Notes: generated by a model from the sequence alone, not told the origin. A stretch of DNA of 64,000 nt from Microbacterium hibisci (GCF_015278255.1 NZ_JADIJC010000005.1:1-64000), one strand, 5' to 3'; positions 8,420-18,308 are shown, counted from the first letter of the stretch. Numbers and translations: made by a program.

Positions 8420-9727
8420 TCAGACCAGGTCGCGCCAGTCGATCTCGTCCTCGTCGTCGTCCACGACGGGGTTCGGCGACGTGATGACCGACAGCGACAC
8501 CGTCTCGGTCGGCGGGCCCATCAGCGTCGCCTCGTCGCGGCGGTGGCGCAGCACGTTGTCGATGTAGCTGGTGAGCGCCTCGGCGAGCGGCACGGACTTG
8601 CCCTTCGCCTGCGACAGGTACCAGCGGTGCTCGAGCAGCTGGTGGAACACCTCGGCGGGCTCCAGCTTCGAGCGGAGGTCCCACGGGACCGCTTTGACGA
8701 CCGGCTCGAACACGCGCGTCAGCCACTCGTGCGCGACCATCTCCTCGTCGTCGCCGAGGCGCGAGATGCGCGCGCGGAACTCGTCGAGGTCGTTGAGCAG
8801 GCGGCGGGCCTGGTTCTCCTCGACATCGAGACCGGTCAGACGCAGCAGGCGCCGCTGGTGGTGACCGGAGTCGACGACCTTCGGCTGGATCGACACCTTG
8901 GCGCCGTCGGACGTCGCCTGGATCGACATCTCGCCGATGTCGAAGCCCAGGTCGTTGAGCCGCTGCACGCGCTCGGTGATGCGCCACGCCTCGTCGGCGC
9001 GGAACGTCTCCTCGTCGGTGAGCGCCGCCCACAGTGAGTGGTACGACGAGACGATGCCGTCCGCGATCGCGATCGCGTCGACGCCGCCCTCCAGGCGGCC
9101 GCCGGCCTCGAGGTCCATGATCTCGCCGGCGATGTTGGTGCGGGCGACGTCGAGGTCGTGCGCGCGCTGGCCGGGCGTCAGGCCGGTCTCGTGCAGCTCG
9201 CCGGTCTCGGCGTCGACGAGATAGGCGGCGAACGCGCCCGCGTCGCGGCGGAACAGCGTGTTCGACAGCGACACGTCGCCCCAGAAGAAGCCGACGTTGT
9301 GCAGGCGCACCAGCAGCAGCGCGAGGGCGTCCACGAGACGCGTCGCGGTGTCGGGCCGGAGCACCTGCGTGAACAGGGCGCGGTAGGGGAGCGAGAACTT
9401 CAGGTGCGCGGTCACCAGCGCGGCGGGAAGCGGCTCGCCCGCGGCATCCGTCCTCCCCGCGATCACGGCCACGCGCTCGACGCACGGGACGTCCAGCCGG
9501 GCGAGATTGCCCAGCATGTCGTACTCCCGCTGGGCCATCACCTGGGTGGTCTCCTTGATGGCGACGACGCGGCCCGAGAGGTTCGCGAAGCGCACCAGGT
9601 GGCGCGAGATGCCCTTGGGGAGGAAGACGATGTGGCTCGACGGCCACTCGCCGAGCGGTGTCGACCAGGGGAGCGTCAGCAGTCCCGGGTCGACGCTCGA
9701 GGCGGTGATGCTCAGGGCGTCAGGCAC
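8420..9727 (-). CDS. DUF4032 protein with lipopolysaccharide-kinase-like fold
   Basis: 435 residues, GTG start at 9727 with ribosome site GGAGGGGAC. The first half resembles small-molecule kinases: AIKETTQVMAQREYDML holds the conserved Lys and Glu, and the catalytic-loop region reads NVGFFWGDVSLSNTLF followed by YLVDAETGEL, where the Asp residues take the places of the HxD and DFG aspartates. The second half (about 210-400) is the DUF4032 region. Ends in an acidic patch. The function is uncharacterised in actinobacteria; a phosphotransfer role is an inference from the fold motifs. Confidence 0.8.
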   Translation of the reverse strand: MPDALSITASSVDPGLLTLPWSTPLGEWPSSHIVFLPKGISRHLVRFANLSGRVVAIKETTQVMAQREYDMLGNLARLDVPCVERVAVIAGRTDAAGEPLPAALVTAHLKFSLPYRALFTQVLRPDTATRLVDALALLLVRLHNVGFFWGDVSLSNTLFRRDAGAFAAYLVDAETGELHETGLTPGQRAHDLDVARTNIAGEIMDLEAGGRLEGGVDAIAIADGIVSSYHSLWAALTDEETFRADEAWRITERVQRLNDLGFDIGEMSIQATSDGAKVSIQPKVVDSGHHQRRLLRLTGLDVEENQARRLLNDLDEFRARISRLGDDEEMVAHEWLTRVFEPVVKAVPWDLRSKLEPAEVFHQLLEHRWYLSQAKGKSVPLAEALTSYIDNVLRHRRDEATLMGPPTETVSLSVITSPNPVVDDDEDEIDWRDLV

Positions 9728-9746
9728 GTCCCCTCCAGAAAAGCGA

Positions 9747-9786
9747 GCGACGGCGCGGGGGGAATGTCTCCCACCCGCGCCGTCGC
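9747..9786 (-). terminator. Hairpin terminator after the UgpC-type ATPase gene
   Basis: Perfect 13-base arms at 9747-9759 and 9774-9786 with a 14-base loop, directly after the stop of the minus-strand gene that ends at 9801. Confidence 0.7.
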
Positions 9787-9800
9787 GAATTCGATCAGCG

Positions 9801-10904
<1,104 letters not shown>

Positions 10905-11055
10905 GTTCTCTTCTCCTTCACCGGCAGGTACGTGCCGGACGATCCGTAGTGATGGAATGAGCGGGGGCTTACCCGCACGCCCGCCATCGGGCGCACGAAC
11001 AGTATGACACGGCTCGCGCGGAGGTTGCGTCTGGGCATTTCCCAGGGTGGCTGAC

Positions 11056-11061
11056 TAGCAT
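11056..11061 (+). promoter_or_regulatory. Possible -10 element for the DsbA-fold gene
   Basis: TAGCAT in the 225-base divergent spacer; would place the start near 11068 and leave a leader of about 60 bases. No -35 is convincing. Confidence 0.35.
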
Positions 11062-11129
11062 CGTGGACGGCCGCTTTCCCCGCCTGGCCCCGCCGGAACA
11101 CCGGCCATCTTCACGCCCCGAGAGGTTCC

Positions 11130-12074
11130 ATGTCGAGCGACGAGTCACCGAACGCCGCGTCCAGCGAGCGCCGCGACGCGGTGCGCGAGAAGGCGCAGCA
11201 GGTGAAGGCGCGCCAGTCGCGCGCCCGCCTGATCCGCCGGACGTCGCTGGCCGCGGTCGCGGTCGCGTTCGTGGCGGTCATCGCCGTCGTGGTGACGTGG
11301 ACGGTCTCGTCGAGCGCATCGAAGCCCACGATGAGCCCCGCCAAGGGCGTGAACGGCGGCTTCGTCGTCACCGACGTCACCGGCAGCGGCATGGTGCCCG
11401 AAGTCGTCGACCCCAACGGCGCCCCGCAGGGTGAGCCCACCCCCGCGCCGGAAGAGTCGGAGCCCATCCCCACCCCGACGCCGACCGAGGCCCCCGCCGT
11501 CGACATCCGCGTGTACGTCGACTACCTCTCCACCGGCTCGCGCGACTTCCAGCTCGCGAACATGCAGCAGCTGTCGGAGTGGATCGAGAACGGCGCCGCC
11601 ACGCTCACGTACTACCCGGTCGCGATGCTGACGGCGAAGTCGAACGGCACCAAGTACTCGCTGCGCGCCGCCGGCGCGGCCGCGTGCGTGGCCCAGAACT
11701 CGCCGGAGTACTTCTTCGCCTTCAACGACGCACTGCTGCGCCAGCAGCCCGACGTCGACTCGGACGGCCTCAGCGACGACGAGCTCGCGTCGCTCGCGCT
11801 CGCGACGGGTGTCGACGGGCCCAAGGTCGTGCGCGCCTGCATCGAGACGCAGTCCTACACGTCGTGGGCGAAGTCGGCGACCGAGCAGGCGCTCAAGGAG
11901 CTGCCCGACACCGACGGCGCATCGCTGACAGGAACGCCGATGGTGCTGGTCAACGGCACGCAGTACGTCGGCAAGCTCGACGACCCCAAGGAGTTCGCCC
12001 AGTTCGTGCTCACCGTGGCGAGCGACTCGTACTACAAGGCGACCCCCACCCCCACGCCGACCACCGCCCCCTGA
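11130..12074 (+). CDS. Membrane-anchored DsbA/thioredoxin-fold protein lacking the CXXC motif
   Basis: 314 residues. Cytoplasmic N-terminus (about 1-38, charged), one transmembrane helix at about 39-62, a Pro/Thr-rich linker to about 125, then a DsbA-like domain to about 300 and a second Thr/Pro tail. Where active members read YxDYxCPxC this protein has VYVDYLSTGSRDFQ, so both active-site cysteines are absent. The cis-Pro region is kept as GTPMVLVNG, and the later part follows the family pattern (FFAFNDALL, GVDGPKVVRACIE). Anchored outside the membrane, it cannot do ordinary thiol-disulphide exchange; a chaperone or scaffolding role is possible. Confidence 0.8.
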   Translation: MSSDESPNAASSERRDAVREKAQQVKARQSRARLIRRTSLAAVAVAFVAVIAVVVTWTVSSSASKPTMSPAKGVNGGFVVTDVTGSGMVPEVVDPNGAPQGEPTPAPEESEPIPTPTPTEAPAVDIRVYVDYLSTGSRDFQLANMQQLSEWIENGAATLTYYPVAMLTAKSNGTKYSLRAAGAAACVAQNSPEYFFAFNDALLRQQPDVDSDGLSDDELASLALATGVDGPKVVRACIETQSYTSWAKSATEQALKELPDTDGASLTGTPMVLVNGTQYVGKLDDPKEFAQFVLTVASDSYYKATPTPTPTTAP

Positions 12075-12097
12075 TCGGGCGCGCACGCGGGCGCCGC

Positions 12098-12103
12098 TAG
12101 ACT
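12098..12103 (+). promoter_or_regulatory. -10 element for tRNA-Thr
   Basis: TAGACT, nine bases before the first base of the mature tRNA. Confidence 0.5.
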
Positions 12104-12112
12104 TGGCGCTCT

Positions 12113-12185
12113 GCCGACTTGGCGCAATTGGTAGCGCACCTAACTTGTAATTAGGGGGTTACGGGTTCGAGTCCCGTAGTCGGCT
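12113..12185 (+). tRNA. tRNA-Thr (anticodon UGU)
   Basis: A 73-base cloverleaf. Acceptor arms GCCGACT (12113-12119) and AGTCGGC (12178-12184) pair over seven bases, with discriminator T at 12185. The anticodon stem CCTAA/TTAGG (12139-12143 and 12151-12155) encloses loop CTTGTAA with anticodon TGT at 12146-12148. The T arm is ACGGG-TTCGAGT-CCCGT. CCA is not encoded. It reads the rare ACA codon of this high-GC genome and, by wobble, ACG. Confidence 0.97.
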
Positions 12186-12257
12186 CTGGTTTCGCCCCCT
12201 TCCGGCCGCCGCCGCACGGTGGCGTCGACGGGCACCGGCGCAGGGCAAGATGGATCG

Positions 12258-13205
12258 GTGACCGATCGCCGCCTGCCCGCCTGGATCGGGCTCGGCGGCG
12301 CGGCCCTCATCGGCGTCCTGACCGCCGTGCAGGCGCGCATCAACGGGCAGCTGGGCGTCCGCCTCGACGACGGATTCGCGGCCGCCGTGGTCTCATTCGG
12401 CTCGGGCCTGGTCGTGCTGATCGTGCTCTCGGTCGTGCTGCCGCAGGGCCGCCGCGGGTTCAGTGCCCTCCTGACGGGCCTCCGTGGCGGGAACATCCCG
12501 ATCTGGATGCTGTGCGGCGGCGTCGCAGGCGCGCTCTCGGTCGCCACCCAGTCCCTGGCCGTCGGCATCATCGGCGTCGCGCTGTTCACCGTCGGGGTGG
12601 TGGCGGGTCAGACGGTGAGCGGGCTCCTGCTGGACCGCGCCGGCGTCGGGCCCGCGGGCGTCGTCGCCGTCACCCCGGCACGCCTCGTCGGCGGCGCGCT
12701 CGCGATGCTCGCCGCGGCGGTGTCGCTGGCCGGGGGCGTCGACGCGCCGCTCGTGCTGATCGTGCTGCCCTTCCTCGTCGGCGCCGGCATCGCGTGGCAG
12801 TCGGCCGTCAACGGCAGGCTCCGCCAGCGCGTGGGAACGCCGCTGACGGCGACCCTCGTGAACTTCATCGGCGGCACGGCCGTGCTCGGGATCGCCGAGC
12901 TGATCCACACCGCGGTCGCCGGAGCCCCGTCCGCGTACCCGTCCGAGCCCTGGCTGTACCTCGGCGGCGTCATCGGCGTCAGCTACATCTTCCTGGCGGC
13001 GGCGCTGGTGCCCTACACCGGCGTGCTGCTGCTCGGCCTCGGCACCGTCGTGGGGCAGGTGGTCACGTCCGTCGTCATCGACGCCATCTGGCCTACGAGC
13101 GCGGCCCCGGCGCTCGGCCCGTCGCTGCTGATGTCGGCGCTCGCGATCCTGTCGGTGGTCGTGGCGGCGGTACCGTGGCGACGGATGCCGCGACCCGGCC
13201 GCTGA
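12258..13205 (+). CDS. DMT transporter of the DUF606/YdcZ family (two fused repeats)
   Basis: About 315 residues from GTG 12258, with about ten hydrophobic segments. Two DUF606 repeats can be aligned: AVQARINGQLGVRLDDGFAA at the front and AWQSAVNGRLRQRVGTPLTA in the middle, each followed by a conserved helical hairpin (VSFGSGL.../VNFIGGT...). Single-repeat members form dimers, so this is a fused version. Substrate unknown. CAAGAT six bases before the GTG resembles the leaderless arrangement seen elsewhere. An alternative GTG at 12219 lies too close to the tRNA. Confidence 0.85.
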   Translation: MTDRRLPAWIGLGGAALIGVLTAVQARINGQLGVRLDDGFAAAVVSFGSGLVVLIVLSVVLPQGRRGFSALLTGLRGGNIPIWMLCGGVAGALSVATQSLAVGIIGVALFTVGVVAGQTVSGLLLDRAGVGPAGVVAVTPARLVGGALAMLAAAVSLAGGVDAPLVLIVLPFLVGAGIAWQSAVNGRLRQRVGTPLTATLVNFIGGTAVLGIAELIHTAVAGAPSAYPSEPWLYLGGVIGVSYIFLAAALVPYTGVLLLGLGTVVGQVVTSVVIDAIWPTSAAPALGPSLLMSALAILSVVVAAVPWRRMPRPGR

Positions 13206-13257
13206 CACGGGCACCGCCCGCTCACCGTACGGCTGCCGGCGGTGGCAAGCTGAGATC

Positions 13258-14601
13258 GTGCCGAAGGCGCCGCTGCCCAGCCACGACCGTCCGTCGCACG
13301 CCGACGGGGGCGTGCGACCGGTGGACCGCGTGGGCGTGCGTGCGCTCGGCGCACCGGACCTCGACCATATCGACAGGCTGCTCGCCGCCACCGACCGGCT
13401 GTTCGCCGACGACTACCCGGGCGACGACGGCACGCGACAGCCCGTGCACACCGTCTACGTCGCGGGGGATCGCTACACCCCCGCGCTCCCGCGCGAGTGG
13501 GGCGATCAGGCGTTGGCCGCCGTCGCGGCGCAGGGCGGCATGGCGGCGGTGGTCCGCGACCTGGGGGTGACGGAGGACCACGCGGCGGAAGTCGCCGCCC
13601 TCGTCACCGCGAAACTCGCCACCGAGCCGATCGAGGATCTCCGCCTGGACTTCGAGGACGGCTACGGCGACCGCGGCGATGCCCGGGAGGATGCGGATGT
13701 CGTCCGCGCGGCGCAGCTGCTCGCCGATGCCCGCGACCACGGGCGCACCCCGCCGTTCTGTGGGATCCGCTTCAAGGGGCTCGAGGCGCGGACGCGGGGT
13801 CGCGGCATCCGTTCCCTCGATCTCTTCCTGACGACGCTGCACGAAGCCGGTGGGGTCCCCGAGGGGCTGCGGCTGACCCTCCCGAAGGTGACCACCGCCG
13901 CGCAGGTCGGCGCGATGGCGGCGCTGTGCGCGCGGCTCGAGGAGCGCCTCGGGCTGACTCCGGGGAGCCTCGGCTTCGAGGTGCAGGTCGAGACGCCGCA
14001 GATCATCCTGGGTGCTGACGGCACGTCGCCGCTCGCGGCCGCGATCCATTCGGGCGAGGGCCGGGTGAGCTCGCTCCACTACGGAACCTACGACTACAGC
14101 GCCGCGCTGGGCATCGCGCCCGCGTACCAGTCGCTCGATCATCCGGCCGCCGACCACGCCAAGAGCGTCATGCAGGTCGCCGCCGCCCAGACCGGCGTGC
14201 GGCTCTCGGACGGATCGACGAACATCCTGCCCGTCGGCGACCCCGAGGCGGTACGGGCGGCGTGGCGCCTGAGCGCACGGCTGACGCGCCGCTCGCTCGA
14301 GCGCGGGTTCTTCCAGGGCTGGGATCTGCATCCGGCGCAGCTCGTGCCGCGGTTCGTCGCCAACGTGCAGTTCTACCGGCAGGGGTTCGCGTCGGCGGCC
14401 GCACGCCTGCGTGCCTACGTGAGCCGCGCTGACAGCGGCGTGCTCGACGAACCCGCGACCGCACGTGCGCTCGCCGCCTTCCTCGCGCGCGGCATCGCCT
14501 GCGGAGCGGTCAGCGAACCCGAGGCGCAACGGGCGACCGGCATCGACCGCGCGGGCCTCGAAGCCCTCGCGCGCCCCGCCGCCACCGAGAGGACCCGATG
14601 A
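13258..14601 (+). CDS. DUF6986 / HpcH-HpaI aldolase-like protein, first gene of the urate-allantoin operon
   Basis: 447 residues related to the citrate lyase beta/HpcH superfamily: the strand LRLDFEDGYGDRGD carries the metal-binding acidic residues, FCGIRFKGLEARTRGRGIRS a basic patch, and FEVQVETPQIILG the conserved Glu strand; the segment FQGWDLHPAQLVPRFVAN resembles a malate-synthase-like lid. Proteins of this type lie in actinobacterial purine-degradation clusters. The reaction is not established; C-C bond chemistry on glyoxylate, an end product of the pathway, is a reasonable inference. GTG start at 13258 with CAAGCT six bases before. Its end overlaps allE by four bases. Confidence 0.8.
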   Translation: MPKAPLPSHDRPSHADGGVRPVDRVGVRALGAPDLDHIDRLLAATDRLFADDYPGDDGTRQPVHTVYVAGDRYTPALPREWGDQALAAVAAQGGMAAVVRDLGVTEDHAAEVAALVTAKLATEPIEDLRLDFEDGYGDRGDAREDADVVRAAQLLADARDHGRTPPFCGIRFKGLEARTRGRGIRSLDLFLTTLHEAGGVPEGLRLTLPKVTTAAQVGAMAALCARLEERLGLTPGSLGFEVQVETPQIILGADGTSPLAAAIHSGEGRVSSLHYGTYDYSAALGIAPAYQSLDHPAADHAKSVMQVAAAQTGVRLSDGSTNILPVGDPEAVRAAWRLSARLTRRSLERGFFQGWDLHPAQLVPRFVANVQFYRQGFASAAARLRAYVSRADSGVLDEPATARALAAFLARGIACGAVSEPEAQRATGIDRAGLEALARPAATERTR

Positions 14602-15410
14602 GCTACTACACGCCGCGCGGCGGCCTGCCGCCGCAGACCGACCTCCTGACCGATCGCGCCGTCGTGAAGCCGGCGTACACGTTCATCCCCCGCGGCGTGC
14701 TGCGCGACATCGTCACGAGCAGGCTGCCGGGATTCACCGGCGCGCGAGCCTGGATCCTCGCGCGGCCCATCGCCGGGTCGGCGACGACGTTCGCGCAGCT
14801 GATCGTCGAGATCGCACCCGGCGGAGGCGCCGAGTCCCCGGAGCCTGAGGCCGGCGTCGAGGGCGTGGTGTTCGTCACCGACGGCGCCCTCACGCTGACG
14901 CTCGCCGGTGAGCCGCACGTGCTCGAGGCCGGCGGCTACGCGTTCCTCGCGCCGGGCGCAGAGTGGTCTGTCGCGAACCGGGGCGACGGGCCCGTGAGCT
15001 TCCACTGGATCCGCAAGGCCTACGAGTCCGCAGAGGGTGTGCCGGCACCGACGTCTTTCGTGACCCGCGATCAGGATGTCGAGCCGCAGTCGATGCCGGA
15101 TACCGCGGGCGCCTGGGCGACCACCCGGTTCGTCGATCCCGACGATCTTGCGCACGACATGCACGTCAACATCGTGACGTTCGCGCCCGGTGGGGTGATC
15201 CCGTTCGCCGAGACGCACGTGATGGAGCACGGACTCTTCGTCCTGCAGGGCAAGGCGGTCTATCGCCTCAACGACGACTGGGTCGAGTGCGAGGCCGGCG
15301 ACTACATGCTGCTGCGGGCGTTCTGCCCGCAGGCCTGCTACGCCGGCGGACCCGAGCCCTTCCGCTATCTGCTCTACAAAGACGTCAACCGCCAGATCCG
15401 GCTGACCTGA
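14598..15410 (+). CDS. allE: (S)-ureidoglycine aminohydrolase, bicupin
   Basis: 270 residues, two cupin domains (about 55-135 and 180-260). The C-terminal cupin has the metal ligands in PFAETHVMEHGLFVLQGK and the conserved end FRYLLYKDVNRQIRL. The enzyme releases ammonia from (S)-ureidoglycine to give (S)-ureidoglycolate, after allantoate amidohydrolase. Start ATG 14598 overlaps the stop of the DUF6986 gene (ATGA), so the pair is translationally coupled. No allantoate amidohydrolase gene is present in the window. Confidence 0.9.
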   Translation: MSYYTPRGGLPPQTDLLTDRAVVKPAYTFIPRGVLRDIVTSRLPGFTGARAWILARPIAGSATTFAQLIVEIAPGGGAESPEPEAGVEGVVFVTDGALTLTLAGEPHVLEAGGYAFLAPGAEWSVANRGDGPVSFHWIRKAYESAEGVPAPTSFVTRDQDVEPQSMPDTAGAWATTRFVDPDDLAHDMHVNIVTFAPGGVIPFAETHVMEHGLFVLQGKAVYRLNDDWVECEAGDYMLLRAFCPQACYAGGPEPFRYLLYKDVNRQIRLT

Positions 15411-15429
15411 CGAGACGGGTCGCGGGCGG

Positions 15430-16782
15430 ATGACGGACGAGCGGATGCCGCAGCACGACGTCGTCTTCCGCGCCCGGCGCGCGCTGCTGCCGGACGGTTT
15501 CCAGCCGTGCGAGATCGGCGTCGTCAACGGGACGATCGCCGCGATCGAGCCCCTCGGCAGCGGGCTGAGGGCAGCGGATGCGGTCGAGCTGCGCGACGAC
15601 GAGACGCTCCTTCCGGGCCTCGTCGACACGCACGTGCACGTCAACGAGCCAGGGCGGACCGACTGGGAAGGGTTCGCCTCGGCGACCAGGGCCGCGGCGG
15701 CGGGCGGCGTCACGACGATCATCGACATGCCGCTGAACAGCATCCCGCCGACGATCTCGCTCGATGCGCTGGCGCGCAAGCGGCGCGCCGCTCGCGATCA
15801 GGCGTTCGTCGACGTCGGGTTCTGGGGCGGCGCCGTCCCCGCCAACCTCGGCACGCTCCGCGCGCTTCACGACGACGACGTGTTCGGCTTCAAGTGCTTC
15901 CTGCTGCCGTCGGGGGTCGACGAGTTTCCGCCGCTCGGGGCCGACGAGCTGGAGCGCGCCCTGAAAGAGCTCGCGGGGTTCGACGGCGTGCTCCTGGTGC
16001 ACGCCGAGGACGCGGCGACGATCGCCGCCGCGCCTGCCGGCGGCGGCAGGGCGTACGGGGCGTTCCTCGCGTCGCGCCCGCGCCGGGCGGAGGACGTCGC
16101 CATCGCGCAGGTCATCGAGAGTGCGCGCCGCACCGGCGCCCGCGCCCACATCGTGCATCTGTCGTCCTCCGGCGCGCTTCCTGCGATCGCCGCGGCGAAG
16201 CGCTCGGGTGTGCGGCTGACGGTGGAGACGTGTCCGCACTACCTGACTCTGCGGGCGGAGGACATCGCCGACGGCGCCACCGCGTGCAAATGCTGCCCGC
16301 CTGTCCGCGAGGGCACGAACCGCGAGCTGTTGTGGCAGGGGCTGGTCGAAGGAACGATCGACGCGGTCGTCAGCGACCACTCGCCGTCCACCGCAGACCT
16401 CAAGGACCTGCGGAACGGCGACTTCGCGAGGGCGTGGGGTGGGATCGCGTCGCTGCAGCTGGGCCTGCCGCTGGTGTGGACGGAGGCGCGCGCCCGCGGC
16501 ATCCCGCTCGAGAAGGTCGTCGAATGGATGTCGGCGCGACCGGCCGCGCTCGCCGGTCTCACCCGCAAGGGCACGATCGCGGTGGGGGCGGATGCCGACC
16601 TCTCGGTGTTCGCCCCCGACGAAGGCTTCGTGGTCGAGGCCGGGCGACTGCTCCACAAGAACCCCGTGTCGCCGTACGACGGCCGTGCGCTCACCGGCGT
16701 CGTGCGCGAGACATTCGTGCGCGGTGAGCGCGTCGACTTCGCAGAACCGCGAGGACGACTGCTGCGCCGCGCGCGCCCCTGA
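15430..16782 (+). CDS. allB: Allantoinase
   Basis: 450 residues, cyclic amidohydrolase of the dihydroorotase/hydantoinase type. It opens the allantoin ring to allantoate. Metal site residues are visible: DTHVHVNEPGRTDWEGF, the Lys to be carboxylated in FGFKCFLLPSG, the His in LLVHAEDA and in AHIVHLSSS, and Asp in AVVSDHSPS. Normal length. ATG 15430 lies 19 bases after allE. Confidence 0.95.
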   Translation: MTDERMPQHDVVFRARRALLPDGFQPCEIGVVNGTIAAIEPLGSGLRAADAVELRDDETLLPGLVDTHVHVNEPGRTDWEGFASATRAAAAGGVTTIIDMPLNSIPPTISLDALARKRRAARDQAFVDVGFWGGAVPANLGTLRALHDDDVFGFKCFLLPSGVDEFPPLGADELERALKELAGFDGVLLVHAEDAATIAAAPAGGGRAYGAFLASRPRRAEDVAIAQVIESARRTGARAHIVHLSSSGALPAIAAAKRSGVRLTVETCPHYLTLRAEDIADGATACKCCPPVREGTNRELLWQGLVEGTIDAVVSDHSPSTADLKDLRNGDFARAWGGIASLQLGLPLVWTEARARGIPLEKVVEWMSARPAALAGLTRKGTIAVGADADLSVFAPDEGFVVEAGRLLHKNPVSPYDGRALTGVVRETFVRGERVDFAEPRGRLLRRARP

Positions 16783-16964
16783 GGGTCGGAGGCGGTGTGC
16801 GCACCAGGCACGCGCCAGCACCTGGGAGCGCGTGACGGCGCGTCGGCGCACTCGACGACTTGCCGAGGCGCCGCCGGGAGCCCAAGATCGAGGGGCGGCG
16901 TCCGCGAGCCGGGTGGTCCCGGTCGCGGGCAGCGCCGCGACAGACGATGGAAAGGGACGCATCC

Positions 16965-17456
16965 ATGGCCGACGACGACATCCGCCCGCAGGACCCCGCG
17001 CTCGGCAGCGGGGACGCGAACCCGGGCTTTGCCCTGCCGGACTCCACCGGCACCGTGGTGCGGCCGGAGGATTTCGCGGGCCGTCGTCTGGTCGTCTTCT
17101 TCTACCCGGCCGCCTTCACCCCGGGCTGCACCACCGAGGCCTGCGACTTCCGCGACAATCTCGCGTCGCTCCAGGCCGCCGGCGTCGCCGTGGTCGGCAT
17201 CTCTCCCGACTCGGTCGGGCGGCTCGCGGAGTGGGCCGAGGCCGAGCAGCTGCAGTTCCCGCTCCTCTCGGACGAGGACCACGCCGTGGCTGAGGCCTGG
17301 GGCGCCTGGGGGACCAAGGTGATCGGCGGCGAGGAGCGCGTCGGACTGATCCGCTCGACCTTCGTGCTCGCGCCCGACGGCACGGTCGAGTCCGCCGAGT
17401 ACCGGGTCGACCCCCGCGGCCACGTCGATCGGCTGCGGGCCCAGCTCGCCGCCTGA
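16965..17456 (+). CDS. Peroxiredoxin, Bcp/AhpC-TSA family
   Basis: 163 residues from ATG 16965 (ribosome site GGAAAGGGA at about 16949). The peroxidatic Cys lies in FFYPAAFTPGCTTEACDF and a second Cys five residues later gives the atypical two-Cys arrangement of Bcp (CTTEAC). The enzyme reduces peroxides with thioredoxin. It sits inside the urate operon: urate oxidase makes hydrogen peroxide, so it probably protects the pathway. 182 bases separate it from allB, with no gene I can support in between. Confidence 0.9.
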   Translation: MADDDIRPQDPALGSGDANPGFALPDSTGTVVRPEDFAGRRLVVFFYPAAFTPGCTTEACDFRDNLASLQAAGVAVVGISPDSVGRLAEWAEAEQLQFPLLSDEDHAVAEAWGAWGTKVIGGEERVGLIRSTFVLAPDGTVESAEYRVDPRGHVDRLRAQLAA

Positions 17457-17479
17457 GCCCGCACCGGACCGCCGCAGCG

Positions 17480-17983
17480 ATGAAGCTCGAGGCGTTCAAC
17501 CGGCTCGATGCCGGCGCCGCGCGAGACGTCGTGCGCCCCTGCGTCGACATCGACCGCTGGGTCGAGGCGCTCGTCGCAGGGCGGCCGTACGCCGACCGCC
17601 GCGCGCTGCGGGAGACCGCCCGCACCGCCGCCGCGCCCTGGACCGCAGACGAGATCGACCGCGCGCTCGCCCGGCACCCCCGCCTGGGGGATCGGGTGCG
17701 AGGCACGAGCGCCGAAGCATCGTGGTCGCGCTCCGAGCAGGCCGGCCTCGGCACGACGCCGGGCGACACCGACACCGCCGCCGCGCTCGCAGCCGGCAAC
17801 CGCGCGTACGAGGAGCGGTTCTCACGCGTGTTCCTCATCCGCGCCGCGGGTCGCAGCGCGCCGGAGATCCTCGCTGCGCTCGAGGCGCGGCTGGCGCACA
17901 CTGAGGACGAGGAGATCGCGGTCGTGGCCGACGAGCTTCGTCAGATCGCCCTCCTCCGGCTGGAAGGGATCATCGAGCCATGA
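17480..17983 (+). CDS. uraD: OHCU decarboxylase
   Basis: 167 residues. Decarboxylates 2-oxo-4-hydroxy-4-carboxy-5-ureidoimidazoline to S-allantoin, the third step from urate. The catalytic His is in LARHPRLGDR, and the substrate-binding Glu/Arg segments EASWSRSEQAGL and NRAYEERFSRVFLIRAAGR follow the family pattern. ATG 17480 is 23 bases after the peroxiredoxin stop; its end overlaps uraH by four bases. Confidence 0.93.
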   Translation: MKLEAFNRLDAGAARDVVRPCVDIDRWVEALVAGRPYADRRALRETARTAAAPWTADEIDRALARHPRLGDRVRGTSAEASWSRSEQAGLGTTPGDTDTAAALAAGNRAYEERFSRVFLIRAAGRSAPEILAALEARLAHTEDEEIAVVADELRQIALLRLEGIIEP

Positions 17984-18306
17984 GTCAGGTCACCACGCAC
18001 GTGCTGGACGCCGCGCTCGGCAGCCCCGCCCGCGGAGTGAGGGTGGTGCTCAGCCGCGGCGACGGCACACAGGTGGCGGCGGGCGTCACCGACGGCGCCG
18101 GACGCATCGGCGACCTCGGTCCCGACCGCCTCGATGCCGGGACGTACCGGCTGTCGTTCGACACCGGCGAGTACTTCGCGGGCACGGGACGCGCGACCTT
18201 CTATCCGGCTGTGTCGATCGACTTCACGGTCGCGGACGTCGGCCAGCACTATCACGTGCCGCTGCTCCTCAGCCCGTACTCCTACTCGACGTACCGGGGG
18301 AACTGA
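17980..18306 (+). CDS. uraH: 5-hydroxyisourate hydrolase (transthyretin-like)
   Basis: 108 residues. Hydrolyses 5-hydroxyisourate, the unstable product of urate oxidase, to OHCU. The N-terminal THVLDAALGSPARGV contains the active-site His, and the C-terminus HYHVPLLLSPYSYSTYRGN is the catalytic tail. The usual last four residues are YRGS; here the last one is Asn. ATG overlaps the uraD stop. Two bases separate it from urate oxidase. Confidence 0.95.
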   Translation: MSQVTTHVLDAALGSPARGVRVVLSRGDGTQVAAGVTDGAGRIGDLGPDRLDAGTYRLSFDTGEYFAGTGRATFYPAVSIDFTVADVGQHYHVPLLLSPYSYSTYRGN

Positions 18307-18308
18307 CG

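Noticed and set aside
16783..16964. Possible small gene between allB and the peroxiredoxin
   Set aside because: No frame with a ribosome site or a recognisable product was found in these 182 bases.
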